A stretch of DNA of 32,429 nt, taken from positions 1 through 32,429 of the forward strand of contig JADFGN010000015.1 of assembly GCA_022567695.1 (NCBI GenBank), written 5' to 3'. Positions 24,661 through 31,826 of this stretch are shown here, piece by piece. A model generated the notes under the pieces. That model had not been told where the DNA came from. It did no database searches and saw nothing but the letters and a program-made list of their open reading frames with translations. A program made the position numbers and the translations under genes. This stretch comes from Candidatus Poribacteria bacterium (lineage in GTDB: Bacteria > Poribacteria > WGA-4E > PCPOR2b). Each line of letters starts with the position of its first letter. The stretch's first letter is position 1.

Positions 24661-25422
24661 ATGAAAGGGCCACTTATGGTGTTATTGGCTGTTGGTTTGA
24701 TGATAACACCTTTTATTGCTAACGCACTCGATATCAAAGATGACGATTTACTACTGTACTTTTCTGCGAATGAAGGAAAAGGAAACACCATAAAAGACCT
24801 GTCTAAACATAAGAATGATGGGGAAATCGTTGGCACGGTAAAATTTGTCGATGGCAAATTTGGCAAGGCGATGGAATTCGGTGAAACTGGTGAGGTCAAA
24901 GCCCCTTATATTGAACTGAACGACAAGAGCTTTACCGTTTCTATGTGGGTCAATCCCAATTTGGCAGGCGGGGAGCAGCAATGCGTTTTCTCACAAACAC
25001 AGGTCAATGCGACAAACACAAGCCTGCACTACCGAATCTACACCAATGGCACAGTCCGGATGGGATTCTATGGCAATGATCTTGATGCTCCCGGTGCAGT
25101 CAAAGCAAAGGAGTGGTCACATATTTGCTTCTGGCTTGACGTTAAAGGGAAATCGAGAAAGATTTACATTAACGGCGAGGAAGTTGTCCAAGACGCGGGT
25201 AAGGTTGGAATTGCTTATCTTGGCAATGCTGGCGACACAATGATTGGCTCATGGGGAAATACAGGACAAAAGTTCAACGGCCTAATCGACGAGGTCCAGG
25301 TGTGGGATAGAGCACTAACGGAGAAAGAGATTCTAGAGAGCATGGAAGATTTAACCGTAGCGGCAGTGGAAGTTGTCGGTAAACTGACAACGACATGGGG
25401 TGAAATCAGAAACGCCCGTTAG
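24661..25422 (+). CDS. Secreted LamG/concanavalin A-like lectin-fold protein
   Basis: This 253-residue exported protein has a signal peptide (MKGPLMVLLAVGLMITPFIA, cleavage near ANA). One LamG domain follows, with LLLYFSANEGKG, FGKAMEFGETG, SFTVSMWVNP, WSHICFWLDVKGKSRKIYI and FNGLIDEVQVWDRALTEKE. It ends GKLTTTWGEIRNAR, matching the C-terminus of the LamG protein at 16259. The ATG at 24661 has GGAGG eight nt upstream. A strong terminator closes the gene at 25485-25523. The likely role is glycan binding or surface attachment; the ligand is unknown. Confidence 0.88.
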   Translation: MKGPLMVLLAVGLMITPFIANALDIKDDDLLLYFSANEGKGNTIKDLSKHKNDGEIVGTVKFVDGKFGKAMEFGETGEVKAPYIELNDKSFTVSMWVNPNLAGGEQQCVFSQTQVNATNTSLHYRIYTNGTVRMGFYGNDLDAPGAVKAKEWSHICFWLDVKGKSRKIYINGEEVVQDAGKVGIAYLGNAGDTMIGSWGNTGQKFNGLIDEVQVWDRALTEKEILESMEDLTVAAVEVVGKLTTTWGEIRNAR

Positions 25423-25484
25423 TGAATATTGTAATCTTTCCATAAACAGTTGAACGGAACAACGCTTTTATTTTATTCGATCCC

Positions 25485-25523
25485 AAAAGGTGCCCTGCTG
25501 ATAAAGGCAGGGCACCTTTTTTT
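25485..25523 (+). terminator. Strong rho-independent terminator, possibly bidirectional
   Basis: A perfect 14-bp stem (arms 25485-25498 and 25507-25520) around an 8-nt loop ends in a seven-T run at 25517-25523. On the other strand the A-run becomes a short T-run, so it may also end the converging hyuB-type gene, whose stop codon starts inside the T-run. Confidence 0.9.
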
Positions 25524-27087
25524 ATTCGACATTCCCGTATCCCCCTCCACCCGGCGTTTCAATCTGGACGATATCCCCGTTGCGCGCTGTAAATGTCGTC
25601 TTTCCGGGTAATTCAATCTCTTCATCTTTACGAATCAAAACATTCCTTCCGACTCTACCAGGTTGACCCCCATTGAGTCCATAGGGAGTCAACTTCCGTC
25701 GTTCCGAGAGAATTGTCACTTGTGCGTCTGAGAGTAGGCGTATCGATCGCACGATGCCGTTCCCGCCGCAAAATTTTCCCTTTCCGCCTGTATTTTGGCG
25801 GATTGCATATTGCTCAACCTGCATTGGATAGGTTGTCTCGATTGCTTCGATAGGCGTATTCATGGTGTTGGTCATGTGTGTGTGGATGGCGTCGATGCCA
25901 TCTCGATCGGGGCGTGCCCCCATACCACCACCAATCGTCTCGTAGTAAGCAAAGTCGCGTTTGCGAAAAGGGTCATACCCACCGATTGTCACGTTATTCA
26001 TCGTTCCACTGCTGGCAGCAGGAATCCGACCCGGACACGCTTTAGCAAGTGCTCCTAACAGAACATCGACAATGCGCTGAGAGGTTTCCACGTTTCCGCC
26101 TGCGACGGCCGCCGGAAATCGCGCATTCACGATTGTTCCCTCCGGGGCAATGACTCTGATAGGGGCGAGACAGCCGGAGTTGGAGGGAATATCATAACCC
26201 GCAAGACACCGAAAAACGTAGAACACAGCAGAAAGTGTGATTCCATAGATTGCGTTGACGCTTCCCTGAACTTGACCTGATGTACCCGTGAAATCAACAA
26301 CCGCTTCATCTCCCTTAATCGTAATCTGCACGCTAATTTCAATGGGTTTGTCGCTGATGCCATCGTTGTCCAGAAAGTCGGAGAATTGGTAACGCCCATC
26401 TGGAATCTCGCGTAGCATCCCACACATCATCCGTCTAGAATACGCCTGGAGATGTGTCATATATTCCTGTGCTTCAGCCATACCGTACTTTTGTGTAATC
26501 TCGATTAAGCCTCGTTCGCCAATCTGATTCGCGGCGATTTGCGCCTCAATATCCCCCCGTCGTTCAACAGGCGTTCTCACATTGGCCAGAATGAGTTCCC
26601 ATAAGTCTGTGTTCAGTTCTCCACCTTGAATTAATTTCACCGGCGGGATGCGGATGCCCTCTTGAATCACGCTCCTCGACAGAGGCATCGAGCCAGGCGT
26701 CATACCACCGACATCGGAATGGTGGGCGCGGTTCGCGATGAAAAACGCGGGACTGGTAGACTCCACAAAAACAGGAGCGACTAGCGTGATATCAGGAAGA
26801 TGTGTGCCGCCGCGAAAGGGATCATTAAGAATGACCATATCGCCCGGAGACATGTTGCTGTGCTCGATTGCGGATAATACCGAAAGAGGCATCGAACCCA
26901 AATGAACCGGAATGTGTGCGGCTTGTGCAACCATTCCACCTTCCGCGTCGAAAACAGCGCATGAGAAATCGCGGCGTTCTTTAATGTTCGGTGAAAACGC
27001 AGCTCGACAGAGCGTTACGCCCATTTCTTCGGCGACTGAGGCTAGCATGTTTTTGTAAAGCTCCAATCGAATGGGATCGAAATTCAT
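25522..27087 (-). CDS. Hydantoinase B/oxoprolinase family protein
   Basis: The 521-residue protein is full length for HyuB, the beta subunit of ATP-dependent N-methylhydantoinases, 5-oxoprolinases and acetone carboxylases. Diagnostic stretches are AAHIPVHLGSMPLSV (57-71), ILNDPFRGGTHLPDITLVAP (86-105), NRAHHSDVGGMTPG (119-132) and the C-terminal ETPGGGGYGN. HyuB normally works with the ATPase-fold HyuA, but no hyuA gene is in the window on either side. I chose the ATG at 27087, with AGGAG six nt upstream, over an in-frame TTG two codons earlier. The reaction is likely cleavage of a cyclic amide; the substrate is unknown. Confidence 0.95.
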   Translation of the reverse strand: MNFDPIRLELYKNMLASVAEEMGVTLCRAAFSPNIKERRDFSCAVFDAEGGMVAQAAHIPVHLGSMPLSVLSAIEHSNMSPGDMVILNDPFRGGTHLPDITLVAPVFVESTSPAFFIANRAHHSDVGGMTPGSMPLSRSVIQEGIRIPPVKLIQGGELNTDLWELILANVRTPVERRGDIEAQIAANQIGERGLIEITQKYGMAEAQEYMTHLQAYSRRMMCGMLREIPDGRYQFSDFLDNDGISDKPIEISVQITIKGDEAVVDFTGTSGQVQGSVNAIYGITLSAVFYVFRCLAGYDIPSNSGCLAPIRVIAPEGTIVNARFPAAVAGGNVETSQRIVDVLLGALAKACPGRIPAASSGTMNNVTIGGYDPFRKRDFAYYETIGGGMGARPDRDGIDAIHTHMTNTMNTPIEAIETTYPMQVEQYAIRQNTGGKGKFCGGNGIVRSIRLLSDAQVTILSERRKLTPYGLNGGQPGRVGRNVLIRKDEEIELPGKTTFTARNGDIVQIETPGGGGYGNVE

Positions 27088-27198
27088 AGACAACTCCTAT
27101 GCTTTTGTGACAGCCCTTACAGAAAAACGATAGCAAATTCCTCTATCTTATTAGGGCAGCGGCGAGAACCAAATTCAAAGTTTTGAGGAAGAATAGAT

Positions 27199-27558
27199 AT
27201 GAGAACACTTGTACTTGCCAACCTATTTCTTGCTGTTTTATTATTTTTGGCGAGTTGTACAAACTCACCGAAGAAGGCAGAATCACAAACACCCTCACCG
27301 GAGAAAAAGCAGCCGGTGACAATACAGACAGTGACGCTTGACATCGAAGGAATTACTTGAGGAGGCTGTGTCACCACAGTGCAGTCTGCACTGGAAAAAG
27401 TTCCCGGCGTTTCTTTGGTTCAAGTCGATATGGCAACGAACCGGGCGGTCGTCCAAATTGAAAAAGGAAAGACAACGCCGGCTGGACTTGTAAAGGCCGT
27501 TGATGATATTGAGAACATACGCGACTATCGTGCGACCGTGCTTAGCGTGTGGCCGTAG
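27199..27558 (+). CDS. Probable selenoprotein: HMA-domain lipoprotein with UGGC metal motif
   Basis: Reading through one TGA gives a 119-residue protein. Residues 1-20 form a lipoprotein signal ending in the lipobox LASC (Cys20). A Pro/Lys-rich linker to about 40 is followed by a heavy-metal-associated domain from about 42. It reads VTLDIEGIT, then TGA at codon 54 (27358-27360), then GGCVTTVQSALEKVPGVSLV and beta strands VDMATNRAVVQIE. HMA domains bind metal through GMTCxxC, and the TGA takes the exact place of the first Cys, giving U54-G-G-C57. A SECIS-like hairpin lies 23 nt downstream. GAGGAAG precedes the ATG. It would sit outside the cytoplasmic membrane, as a redox or metal-binding protein. 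The alternative is a TGT/TGC-to-TGA mutation. Confidence 0.75.
27358..27394 (+). promoter_or_regulatory. Sec-type TGA codon with bacterial SECIS-like stem-loop
   Basis: After TGA at 27358-27360, CAGTGCA (27377-27383) pairs perfectly with TGCACTG (27387-27393) around the loop GTC. The stem may extend by one or two pairs past a bulged A. The loop begins with G and lies 23 nt after the TGA. Bacterial SECIS elements generally have a small loop with G in its first positions roughly 16-37 nt after the UGA. It would recruit SelB for Sec insertion. Confidence 0.65.
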
Positions 27559-27597
27559 CCTGCCAATTCATTGTTGAGCCAAATTGACAAAGGTTAT

Positions 27598-28578
27598 TCA
27601 TCTGTGAAGCGTGACCACCTGTTTTGATTTCGCAGATTCCTTTGCGGCATCAAGGACAGCCATAACGCGCAGAACCTGATTCCCGGACGCAATCCGCAAC
27701 TTATCAGTTTCGTAAAGAATCGCATCGACGAATTCTCGCATCTGATCGGCAAACGGATTGCGCTTTTCAATCGGTATTTGCTCGTGATTGATCGAAATCT
27801 CATTCCGGGAGAGTACGATCGTTCCCTCCGAACCGATAATCGTGACGCGGTGATGCGCGTCCTGCGACGTTGTCGAAAACGCGAGGGTCGCAAGTTGACC
27901 ATCGGCAAATTCCATCGTCACCACGCCATCGCTATCGGCTTCCGCAGAAACAGGGTTGCGTGACTGTAACTGGCTATACACATGCGTGGGTGAACAATCC
28001 ATCCACCAAAGGATGGCGTCAACGTCATGACTGCCAAACAGCGGCAAGTAGAGTCCCCCACATTGAGCTTGCGAATATCGCCATTCTGTTGACAGTCGAT
28101 CGATCAGAAACTGGCGTTGATAGATGCAATGGTAAACCTCGCCAATCTCACCCGCAACAATGCGTTTTTTGGCTTCAGTCACCGCTGGCAGAAATCGCGT
28201 GGATTGACCAACCATCAGCTTGACATCGTTCTCTGTCGCCGCTTTGCACATGGCTTCTGCTTCCTCAAGTGACAGTGCCATCGGCTTCTCGACCAAAATG
28301 TGCTTTCCGGCCCTTGCGCCCTGAATCGCAATCGGTTTGTGCAAATGGTGCGGCAAGGTGAGGATAACCGCGTCGATGTCCCCATCAGCGAGTGCTTCTT
28401 CCGTATCGGTGTAGTAACGGCGTGCGTTAAATTCGTTTTGGGCGGCAATCGCACGTTCCTCGATTGAATCAACGGTCGCGATAAGTTGTGCCGATTTGAT
28501 CTGATCGATGGCTTTCAGGTGTGCTTGTGCAATCTGCCCACAACCAATGACAGCCATACCCAGTTGGTTCTTCATCAT
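27598..28578 (-). CDS. Gfo/Idh/MocA family oxidoreductase
   Basis: This 326-residue NAD(P)-dependent oxidoreductase has the Rossmann start MAVIGCGQIAQAHLKAI, the cofactor motif VEKPMALS with EKP intact, and a catalytic-domain segment GGLYLPLFGSHDVDAILWW. The order is as expected and the length is typical. The start is one of two adjacent ATG codons, with GAGGATTC upstream. It is the last gene of a minus-strand group, following PhyH by only 15 nt, so the two are very likely co-transcribed and act on related substrates. The substrate is a polyol or sugar by family knowledge only. Confidence 0.93.
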   Translation of the reverse strand: MMKNQLGMAVIGCGQIAQAHLKAIDQIKSAQLIATVDSIEERAIAAQNEFNARRYYTDTEEALADGDIDAVILTLPHHLHKPIAIQGARAGKHILVEKPMALSLEEAEAMCKAATENDVKLMVGQSTRFLPAVTEAKKRIVAGEIGEVYHCIYQRQFLIDRLSTEWRYSQAQCGGLYLPLFGSHDVDAILWWMDCSPTHVYSQLQSRNPVSAEADSDGVVTMEFADGQLATLAFSTTSQDAHHRVTIIGSEGTIVLSRNEISINHEQIPIEKRNPFADQMREFVDAILYETDKLRIASGNQVLRVMAVLDAAKESAKSKQVVTLHR

Positions 28579-28593
28579 GAATCCTCTATCTAT

Positions 28594-29412
28594 TTATGAG
28601 GGAACTCCGTAGGGTTTGTCCATGAACTTAGCGGGAACAGGCCACCCTTGACCACCCATCAAATGAAACTCGCTAGACTTTCCACATAGCCAAAATAACA
28701 TTTCCGCGGCATCGTAGCAATCCCAAAACTGCTGCCGGAAGGTCGGCGCACCCAACGTGTAGTCAGCGGTTGCGAAGTCGAAATCCGGTTCGATTATCCA
28801 GTCGCGTTGCGGAGGGACGGTTCGCCAATAGTTGTATTTCAACATATTGCGAATCCCCTCGGCGGTCGAAACGGAACGGCGATGCCATATCGAATAAACC
28901 GTAATAAAAATCGAACCCGCTGGCGCGGTAGAATGGTACGAGCCGCGAATGCTTCCGTAGTGTCCCATGTAACTCGACAATGAAAAGAGAAAATGAGAAC
29001 CGGGCAGTAATTCGGTCGGTCCAAATTCTAAGGGACAATCCTGTGGATAATAGAACACTTGCAAGTAGTTCAATTCAGGACCATGTTTTGAGCCGCCATC
29101 CCGATGCCACCCTTGCGCCGAAGTCGGGCACTGGACCCGGTGATTGCTCATGAGAATCGGCACCCCGAAATCCTTGCCCAGCAATGAGCGTACTGCACCC
29201 GCCGCCTGCGGATTGAGAATCACGTTGTCCACAAACCAATCCTCTTCGAGGATTTCGGTCGGTTCGTAATGCGTGTTGGTGTCAAGGTATTCGACCGTCC
29301 TTCGGTTGATCTCGTCTGGAACGACGCCTTTCAACATCAGGAAGCCTTTCTTGCAGAATTCCAGCACTTGCGAGTCGGTAAGCGTCGGCACACAGTCGTA
29401 GGTTTTTCTCAT
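28594..29412 (-). CDS. Phytanoyl-CoA dioxygenase (PhyH) family protein
   Basis: This 272-residue Fe(II)/2-oxoglutarate oxygenase has H103 and D105 in GWHRDGGSKHG, distal H177 in YSIWHRRSVST and a likely 2-oxoglutarate Arg in GIRNM. It lies 15 nt ahead of the Gfo/Idh gene on the same strand, downstream of a small unknown gene and the MR/MLE gene. The ATG at 29412 has GGAGGT eight nt upstream; a longer frame to 29445 has no such site. Together the three enzymes could hydroxylate, oxidise and dehydrate one polyhydroxylated acid or sugar, though this is only inference. Confidence 0.92.
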   Translation of the reverse strand: MRKTYDCVPTLTDSQVLEFCKKGFLMLKGVVPDEINRRTVEYLDTNTHYEPTEILEEDWFVDNVILNPQAAGAVRSLLGKDFGVPILMSNHRVQCPTSAQGWHRDGGSKHGPELNYLQVFYYPQDCPLEFGPTELLPGSHFLFSLSSYMGHYGSIRGSYHSTAPAGSIFITVYSIWHRRSVSTAEGIRNMLKYNYWRTVPPQRDWIIEPDFDFATADYTLGAPTFRQQFWDCYDAAEMLFWLCGKSSEFHLMGGQGWPVPAKFMDKPYGVPS

Positions 29413-29487
29413 CGTGAATGACCTCCATCTTTGGTGTGAAAACAATTTGCGAAGATCTTATGTCCATCCATCTGAAGCAGGAAGTAC

Positions 29488-29856
29488 CTATCTCCACTTC
29501 TCTAGGATGAATTCGCATCCGAGCCCGTAGGTACGCGATTCATCCATCAAAAGAGCCATCTCCGGAAATTTGATGATTCTCCAACCATCTCGAATTGCGT
29601 GCAGCACAGTTTTATAAGGCGACTCATCAAGGTTTGGTTCAATGACCTCACCGTTCTGAATCAACAGCATACCGTGAACTCCAGCATTCACGCTCGTACT
29701 TCCGGCCTGAAGGTAGAGTAAATCCTGCCGTTTTTGATTGAGCATTTCCAAAGTTTCGAGGATACGGTTCAGTCTTTCTTCAGTCAGATCGCCCCGCTTG
29801 AAGGCTTCAATAGATTGCTTGACTTGACTTTTCACCGATTCTATTGTCGCTCCCAC
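29488..29856 (-). CDS. Conserved-looking small protein of unknown function
   Basis: I do not recognise this 122-residue protein. The first 50 residues are charged and helical (ESVKSQVKQSIEAFKRGDLT, then LNRILETLEMLNQKRQDLLY), likely a coiled coil. The second half has mixed strands: GVHGMLLIQNGEVIEPN, GWRIIKFPEMALLMDE, LGCEFILEKWR. No signal peptide or membrane helix is present. The start is GTG at 29856, supported by AAAGGTGG about six nt before. It lies between the MR/MLE and PhyH genes on the same strand with gaps of about 55-75 nt, so it may be expressed with them. Confidence 0.65.
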   Translation of the reverse strand: MGATIESVKSQVKQSIEAFKRGDLTEERLNRILETLEMLNQKRQDLLYLQAGSTSVNAGVHGMLLIQNGEVIEPNLDESPYKTVLHAIRDGWRIIKFPEMALLMDESRTYGLGCEFILEKWR

Positions 29857-29911
29857 GATTTTCCACCTTTCTTCTGAGAAATCAGTCGTCCGAAATTCTA
29901 TCTGCGTGAGG

Positions 29912-30985
29912 TTAAACGCTGTATCGTTCTATCTTCGCTTCATCCACATCAACGCCCAAGCCCGGATTTGATGGCACGCGGATTTTTCCGTTTTCAAACT
30001 TTAGCGGCTCGACAAGAACGTCATCCGTCAATCCGTGGTAGCAGGTATCGTTAGGACCAGAAAAGTTCGGGGTTGATGCCGCGATGTGTGTAATGGCAGC
30101 GGTCTTGAGCCCGAGGTCATGCGAGCAGTGCATCAGACACGGTACGTTATACGCTTCAGCAACGGCAGCCACTTTTTTCACACGCATCATCCCACCCGCT
30201 GCCGGGGTGTCTGGCATAATGATATCAACCCCTTCATTGGCAAGCAATGTTAAAACAGTATCCGATGTTCCCACGCCCATATTCACCAAGATGCCCATAC
30301 CGATTTCCGTCCGAAACCGAATCAACGCTTCAATATGTTGAGATGAACATGGATCTTCAAAGTAGCGAATACCAAGGTCTTTCATCTTCCGCAGCAGGGA
30401 TTCAGCGTCTTCGGGGGAGTAACCGTTGTTTGCATCTGGACGAAGCACGGCTTCATCGCCAACCGCGCCTTGGATGGCTTCCGCAATTCGGAGATCGTGC
30501 TCGGGGTCATCACCCGCCTTCGTTTTTAGAAAACGGAACCCCCACCGTTCTATGTACTCACGCGCCGTTGCTGCCGATTCTGCTGGCTCTTTAAGCCCCA
30601 TGCAGGCACAGAAATCCACCTCATCCCGCACCTGTCCACCAAAGAGTTGGCACACAGGTAAGTCGGCATGTTTTCCGAGCGCATCCCAAAGTGCCATTTC
30701 GACCCCCGACATTGGACCTCTGCCGATGCCTGCCTGCTCCATCGCCGCAAGCGCACCTTCGATGTTAGCAACGCGATGTTCTGCGAGAACGGTATTTGGG
30801 TCGGTTTCAAATCGCCCCGTGCCTTCGCCCCACCCGATGATTCCGGCATCTGTTTCGATTTTCACGATGAGTCCGGCCGCCCCCAAAGTGCCTTGCCCGC
30901 CGGCGCTCCGTCGTCCGATGTAGGGACCGACGGGAGCCGCATAAGGAATTCTGACGCTGGTTGCTGTGATTTGTTTGATATTCAT
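29912..30985 (-). CDS. Mandelate racemase/muconate lactonizing enzyme family protein
   Basis: This 357-residue enolase-superfamily enzyme has an N-terminal capping domain and a barrel. The KxK base motif is K154/K156 in FLKTKAGDD. Metal ligands are D184 in RPDANNGYS and E210 in YFEDPC; the third position is N235 in LVNMGVG rather than the usual Asp/Glu. A likely His-Asp dyad is D259 in MPDTPAAGG with H286 in CLMHCSHD. An Asn third ligand plus KxK and a His-Asp pair is the pattern of glucarate-dehydratase-like enzymes, which dehydrate acid sugars. That is a subgroup inference, not a substrate call. GGAGG precedes the ATG at 30985. PhyH and Gfo/Idh genes follow downstream. Confidence 0.9.
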   Translation of the reverse strand: MNIKQITATSVRIPYAAPVGPYIGRRSAGGQGTLGAAGLIVKIETDAGIIGWGEGTGRFETDPNTVLAEHRVANIEGALAAMEQAGIGRGPMSGVEMALWDALGKHADLPVCQLFGGQVRDEVDFCACMGLKEPAESAATAREYIERWGFRFLKTKAGDDPEHDLRIAEAIQGAVGDEAVLRPDANNGYSPEDAESLLRKMKDLGIRYFEDPCSSQHIEALIRFRTEIGMGILVNMGVGTSDTVLTLLANEGVDIIMPDTPAAGGMMRVKKVAAVAEAYNVPCLMHCSHDLGLKTAAITHIAASTPNFSGPNDTCYHGLTDDVLVEPLKFENGKIRVPSNPGLGVDVDEAKIERYSV

Positions 30986-31110
30986 TTTTGCCTCCATTAA
31001 GAATCTACGAGTTCGTCAAAAATTGACGATTGATGTGTTGTTGGGGATGTTGGTCTGGCTTCTAAGTTTTCAACCCGGATGTTGAGAGTCGAGGAACCTG
31101 AGATCCTTAC

Positions 31111-31139
31111 TTGACAATCAAACGGTAAGCATTTATAAT
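31111..31139 (+). promoter_or_regulatory. Consensus sigma70 promoter of antitoxin locus
   Basis: TTGACA (31111-31116) and TATAAT (31134-31139) are both perfect consensus boxes separated by 17 nt. Transcription would start near 31146 and run through the repeat into the antitoxin-type gene at 31233. This is the best promoter match I saw in the window. Confidence 0.85.
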
Positions 31140-31160
31140 TTCACAATGTTAATCACGATT

Positions 31161-31214
31161 CAGTCGTAGCCCAACTTTCTAAGTTGGCCTGATTCGTGCC
31201 AACCAAGGTAGAAT
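31161..31214 (+). repeat. Two-part repeat in toxin-antitoxin leader, copy 2
   Basis: 31161-31187 matches 10082-10108 at 25 of 27 positions, and 31201-31214 matches 10132-10145 at 13 of 14. The first block forms a hairpin CCAACTT-TCT-AAGTTGG (7 bp) that is better paired than in copy 1. It lies in the transcribed leader between the consensus promoter and the antitoxin start. Confidence 0.75.
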
Positions 31215-31232
31215 AAGGACGAAGAAGCTCTC

Positions 31233-31460
31233 ATGCGCACAACACTCAACATTGACGAGGATGTTCTGTTCGCCTCCAAAGAGATCGCTAAAAAGGAAGG
31301 TCTTTCCATCGGTAAGGTGCTCTCTGACCTGGCGAGACGCGCACTGAGTCGCCAGCCAGACAGATGCACTCTGAACGGTGTGCCATTGTTTCCACGCCAG
31401 CCCGATGCCAAAGTGGTCACGCTCGAACTCGTCAACCAGCTCCGGGACGAAACGCCATGA
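31233..31460 (+). CDS. Antitoxin-type ribbon-helix-helix protein (VapB-like)
   Basis: This 75-residue protein begins MRTTLNIDEDVLFASKEIAK with the strand-helix-helix pattern of CopG/VapB antitoxins (continuing LSIGKVLSDLARRAL). A flexible C-terminal tail follows. It is preceded by a perfect sigma70 promoter and the shared repeat. Its stop overlaps the ATG of a short frame that is the tail of a PIN toxin, so the partner toxin has been lost. An antitoxin kept without its toxin could still act as a regulator or protect against related toxins. No strong Shine-Dalgarno is visible besides GAAGAAG. Confidence 0.8.
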   Translation: MRTTLNIDEDVLFASKEIAKKEGLSIGKVLSDLARRALSRQPDRCTLNGVPLFPRQPDAKVVTLELVNQLRDETP

Positions 31461-31579
31461 CCACCTACCTGCTGGGCTTAGCTGTCCGTAAAGGCGGTAA
31501 ACTTGCGACGCTGGACCAACATATTCCAGTAACGGCTGTTGCAGGCGGTGCGGATGCCTTGGAACTGATCACGCCCTAA
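31457..31579 (+). pseudogene. VapC (PIN toxin) C-terminal remnant
   Basis: The 40 residues MTTYLLGLAVRKGGKLATLD and a tail ending LELITP correspond to the last third of a PIN-domain toxin, from the helix usually written DxYLLALAxxxGGxLATxD. The first Asp, the Glu and most of the core are absent. The remnant begins right at the antitoxin stop with the ATGA overlap kept, so an internal deletion seems to have removed about 90-100 codons while keeping the start site. It cannot be an active nuclease. Confidence 0.75.
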
Positions 31580-31631
31580 TCCTTGCAAACCTGTAACCGT
31601 TCAGCGAGTTAAAACAAAAACTCAGATGCAA

Positions 31632-31826
31632 TCAAGATCTGGGAGGGTGAGGCTCCTGCCGAACCAATGGCTTCCCAGACTCAAGATAGATCACCTTAAA
31701 CGGTGGAGAATCATCTTGAGGCGGGGGGCCGTAATAATCTATTTTTACATAGGGCTCGTAAAGGATGAGCAGACCTTCTCCAATGGGAATGGAACACGTT
31801 TCGGAATATCCTTTTTTAGTTACCAT
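31632..31826 (-). CDS. Small ORF, 64 residues, ending within a dispersed repeat
   Basis: This is an unrecognised small protein beginning MVTKKGYSETCSIPIGEGLL with the central segment YVKIDYYGPPPQDD. GGAGGTGAT, an extended Shine-Dalgarno, lies 11 nt before the ATG and inside the upstream small ORF, whose stop overlaps its start region. The last residues (PLVRQEPHPPRS) are encoded by the repeat at 31641-31666, so the native end was probably replaced. No domain is assigned. Confidence 0.45.
   Translation of the reverse strand: MVTKKGYSETCSIPIGEGLLILYEPYVKIDYYGPPPQDDSPPFKVIYLESGKPLVRQEPHPPRS
31641..31666. repeat. Dispersed repeat, half-palindrome copy
   Basis: GGGAGGGTGAGGCTCCTGCC followed by GAACCA is identical at 25 of 26 positions to the minus-strand reading of 2888-2913. 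Only one arm is present. It forms the 3' end of the small reverse-strand ORF at 31632-31826. Confidence 0.75.
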
